Made by a program: the position numbers and the translations under genes. From assembly GCA_947624755.1 (NCBI GenBank), contig CANQLQ010000049.1, forward strand, positions 1-9,729: 9,729 nucleotides of DNA. The letters run 5' to 3'. The notes under the pieces were generated by a model, which searched no databases, had not been told where the DNA came from, and saw nothing but the letters and a program-made list of their open reading frames with translations. The DNA comes from an uncultured Clostridia bacterium (lineage in GTDB: Bacteria; Bacillota; Clostridia; Oscillospirales; Acutalibacteraceae). Shown one piece after another: positions 7,772 through 9,729 of this stretch; the stretch's first letter is position 1; each line of letters starts with the position of its first letter.

Positions 7772-7775
7772 CTAA
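7757..7775 (-). repeat. Right terminal inverted repeat and target repeat
   Basis: TTAATCAGTGATTCC followed by CTAA. The same terminus occurs at 50-64 (followed by CTAA) and 122-136 (followed by TTAG). The repeated terminus with changing but YTAR-conforming flanks fixes the element boundary. Confidence 0.85.
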
Positions 7776-7835
7776 GGAATTAATTCCGGCAAAAGCGTCC
7801 GTATCGTCCTTTCTAAAAAGCTTTTATATTCCGTC
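7776..7835 (-). other. Native part of the recG-addB spacer
   Basis: These sixty bases lie between the recG stop and the element. Without the element and one CTAA, the recG-addB gap would be about 90 bp. The stretch holds a perfect 12-base palindrome GGAATTAATTCC (7776-7787) touching the target repeat, a Shine-Dalgarno-like AGAAAGGA on the minus strand (7814-7807) with no suitable start codon after it, and an AAAAGCTTTT palindrome without a loop. I see no terminator that would separate recG from addB. Confidence 0.5.
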
Positions 7836-9729
7836 TTAGTTCATTGATGTATTCGGATTCTTTTCAAACAGTCGGTTTACGGCGTCCGAAAGACCTTTAT
7901 GTTCGGGTTTTGTGAGTTCACTGTCCGACGCAAAAATCGCCTTTGCAGCTTCCCCGGTTTGCCTTAATATTACCATATCTTCAAGAAGGTTGGCAATTCT
8001 CATCTCAGGAAGGCCATGCTGTTTTGAGCCAAAGAAATCACCCGGACCTCTAAGTCTCAGGTCTTCGTCGGCAATAAGAAAGCCGTCATTGGTTTTGCAC
8101 ATTACGTCAAGACGTTTTTTTGCATTTTCACCCTTTGTATCGCTTATCAGAATACAATATGATTTTTCGCTGCCCCTTCCCACTCTTCCGCGAAGCTGGT
8201 GAAGCTGAGAAAGTCCGAACATATCTGCATTTTCAATTACCATTAAAACCGCATTGGGAACATCTATTCCGACCTCAATTACCGTAGTTGCAACAAGGAG
8301 CTGAATTTCACCCTTTGAAAAAGCTTCCATTGTTTCTTTTTTTTCTTTAGGCTTCATTTTTCCGTGAAGAAGACCGACCTTATAGGAGGAAAACTCTTTT
8401 TCGGAAAGCCCTTTTGCGTATTTTACCGCCGAGGTCAGCGAGCTTTCGCTTTCTTCAACAACGGGACAGACGATATATGCCTGCAAACCTTTGTTAAGAT
8501 GTTTTTTGATAAAATTATAAATTCTTTCTTTATATGAAGAATCAACTGCAAAGGTGTCGATTTTTTGCCTGCCTTTCGGAAGCTCGTCAATAACCGAAAG
8601 ATCAAGATCGCCGTAGATAATGAGAGACAGCGTTCTCGGAATAGGCGTTGCGGACATTACAAGCACATGGGGATTTTTACCTTTTTCGTTTAGCGTTCCC
8701 CTTTGTCTTACTCCAAAGCGGTGCTGTTCATCTGTCACGACAAGACCGAGCGATAAAAATTCAACATTATCCGTCAAAAGAGCATGGGTTCCGATTATAA
8801 CGCCGGCTTTTCCCGTTCTGATTTCTTCTTTGACTTTCTTTTTCTGTAATGCCGAAAGTGAGCCTGTAAGAAGAACGGTATTTATATCTTTGGGCAGCAT
8901 TTTAGATAAAGTTTCAAAATGCTGCGCTGCAAGTATTTCTGTCGGAGCCATCATTGCACATTGAAAGCCGTTTTTGACCGCCGAATAGATGAGAGCCGCC
9001 GCAACAACGGTTTTTCCCGAACCGACATCGCCTTGAATAAGTCTGTTCATCGGACGGGGCTTTTTCATATCGGCAATACATTCATCAATTGCTCTTTGCT
9101 GAGCGGCAGTCAGAGTAAATGGCAAAGAAGAGATGAACTCCTTGGAATTGTCATTATTTATTATGTTGACCGTCTTTTCACGGTTACGTTTGCGAAGTCT
9201 CATAAGACCGCACTGAAGAGTCAGAAGCTCTTCAAAAATCAGCCTTTTTCTTGCAATTTCAACATCGTTCATATTATCGGGAAAATGAATTTTTGAAAGC
9301 GCGTATTGTTCATGACAAAGAGTATATTTTTTTCTTACGCTGTCCGGGATAGAATCAAGCGGATCCATTTCCCTTTGAAGCAAGAGGGCATTTTTTACAG
9401 CCTTTTCAATTAATTTTGAAGATAAGCCCGCTGTTTGCGGATAAATGGGCCTTAGCGAAAGATCCTCACGGTACGGTTCAACTATAGGTCCCGACATTTC
9501 AAGGTATCCGCCCGAAAGGGTCACTTTTCCGAGAAAAAAATATTCTTTGCCTTCTTCAAGCGCTTCGGCAAGAAATCTGCTGTTATAAATTGTAATATGT
9601 AAAACTCCCGTTTCATCAAAGGCTATAGTTTTAAAAAGAGTCATATTTTTTCTTATCACACTCTTTGTAACGGGTGCGCCAACCACAGCTTTGACGCAGG
9701 CGGTTTCGCCCGGACAAAGCTTTGATACC
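7836..9729 (-). CDS. recG: RecG, ATP-dependent DNA helicase (N-terminus beyond window)
   Basis: RecG is a monomeric SF2 translocase that reverses stalled forks and migrates Holliday junctions. The frame is open to the window edge, giving about 630 residues; the family usually has about 680-700, so some 50-70 N-terminal residues are missing. A GTG at 9684-9686 begins an apparent frame, but the codons before it (SKLCPGETACVKA) continue the wedge domain, so it is not the start. Counting from that GTG: wedge/OB-fold about 1-100, Walker A GDVGSGKT with K225, DEQHRFG (D319, E320, Q321, H322) as motif II, TVIEVGIDVPNA before motif VI QLRGRVGRG (497-505), and the RecG-specific C-terminal region including RLRGPGDFFG (544-553). 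All motor motifs look intact. It ends in TAA 255 bp before addB and is probably transcribed with it. Confidence 0.97.
   Translation of the reverse strand, partial: VSKLCPGETACVKAVVGAPVTKSVIRKNMTLFKTIAFDETGVLHITIYNSRFLAEALEEGKEYFFLGKVTLSGGYLEMSGPIVEPYREDLSLRPIYPQTAGLSSKLIEKAVKNALLLQREMDPLDSIPDSVRKKYTLCHEQYALSKIHFPDNMNDVEIARKRLIFEELLTLQCGLMRLRKRNREKTVNIINNDNSKEFISSLPFTLTAAQQRAIDECIADMKKPRPMNRLIQGDVGSGKTVVAAALIYSAVKNGFQCAMMAPTEILAAQHFETLSKMLPKDINTVLLTGSLSALQKKKVKEEIRTGKAGVIIGTHALLTDNVEFLSLGLVVTDEQHRFGVRQRGTLNEKGKNPHVLVMSATPIPRTLSLIIYGDLDLSVIDELPKGRQKIDTFAVDSSYKERIYNFIKKHLNKGLQAYIVCPVVEESESSLTSAVKYAKGLSEKEFSSYKVGLLHGKMKPKEKKETMEAFSKGEIQLLVATTVIEVGIDVPNAVLMVIENADMFGLSQLHQLRGRVGRGSEKSYCILISDTKGENAKKRLDVMCKTNDGFLIADEDLRLRGPGDFFGSKQHGLPEMRIANLLEDMVILRQTGEAAKAIFASDSELTKPEHKGLSDAVNRLFEKNPNTSMN

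Noticed and set aside
9684..9686. GTG as the recG start
   Set aside because: The frame continues upstream to the window edge with wedge-domain-like residues, and the protein would be too short for RecG.

Overview
The window carries three large recombination and repair genes, all on the minus strand, in transcription order recG, addB, addA. RecG is cut by the right edge of the window. AddB and AddA together form the AddAB helicase-nuclease, the Gram-positive counterpart of RecBCD. An AddAB pair with an iron-sulphur AddB, low-GC genes and very AT-rich spacers point to a Bacillota member, most likely Clostridia. A Ruminococcaceae/Oscillospirales-like gut anaerobe is a guess that the sequence does not prove.

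Layout from left to right. Positions 1-140 hold broken copies of a small non-coding inverted-repeat element. They appear to be nested, with one copy inserted inside another. Positions 141-683 hold no credible gene. They contain a terminator-like hairpin (216-268), a 69-bp two-tier inverted repeat (387-455), a small hairpin (469-496) and a good sigma-70-type promoter on the minus strand (582-610). Positions 684-4220 are addA and 4221-7580 are addB, joined with no gap (TAAATG). Positions 7581-7835 are the recG-addB spacer, which is interrupted by an intact 161-bp copy of the same element. Positions 7836-9729 are recG without its N-terminus.

How the genes work together. AddAB processes double-strand DNA ends and leaves a 3' strand for RecA. 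RecG remodels forks and Holliday junctions later in the same repair process. The shared orientation and the inferred ancestral recG-addB gap of only about 90 bp suggest one transcription unit, with AddA translation coupled to AddB.

The least ordinary part is the small element. The intact copy is bounded by a CTAA direct repeat, has 14/15-matching ends, and folds over its whole length into a hairpin centred on a 5-nt loop. It lies inside the probable operon just upstream of addB. It also creates a false upstream extension of the addB reading frame. The second thing worth testing is a possible non-coding RNA between positions 575 and 216 on the minus strand. I found no CRISPR array, tRNA, rRNA or defence system, and no clear sign of a new protein system.
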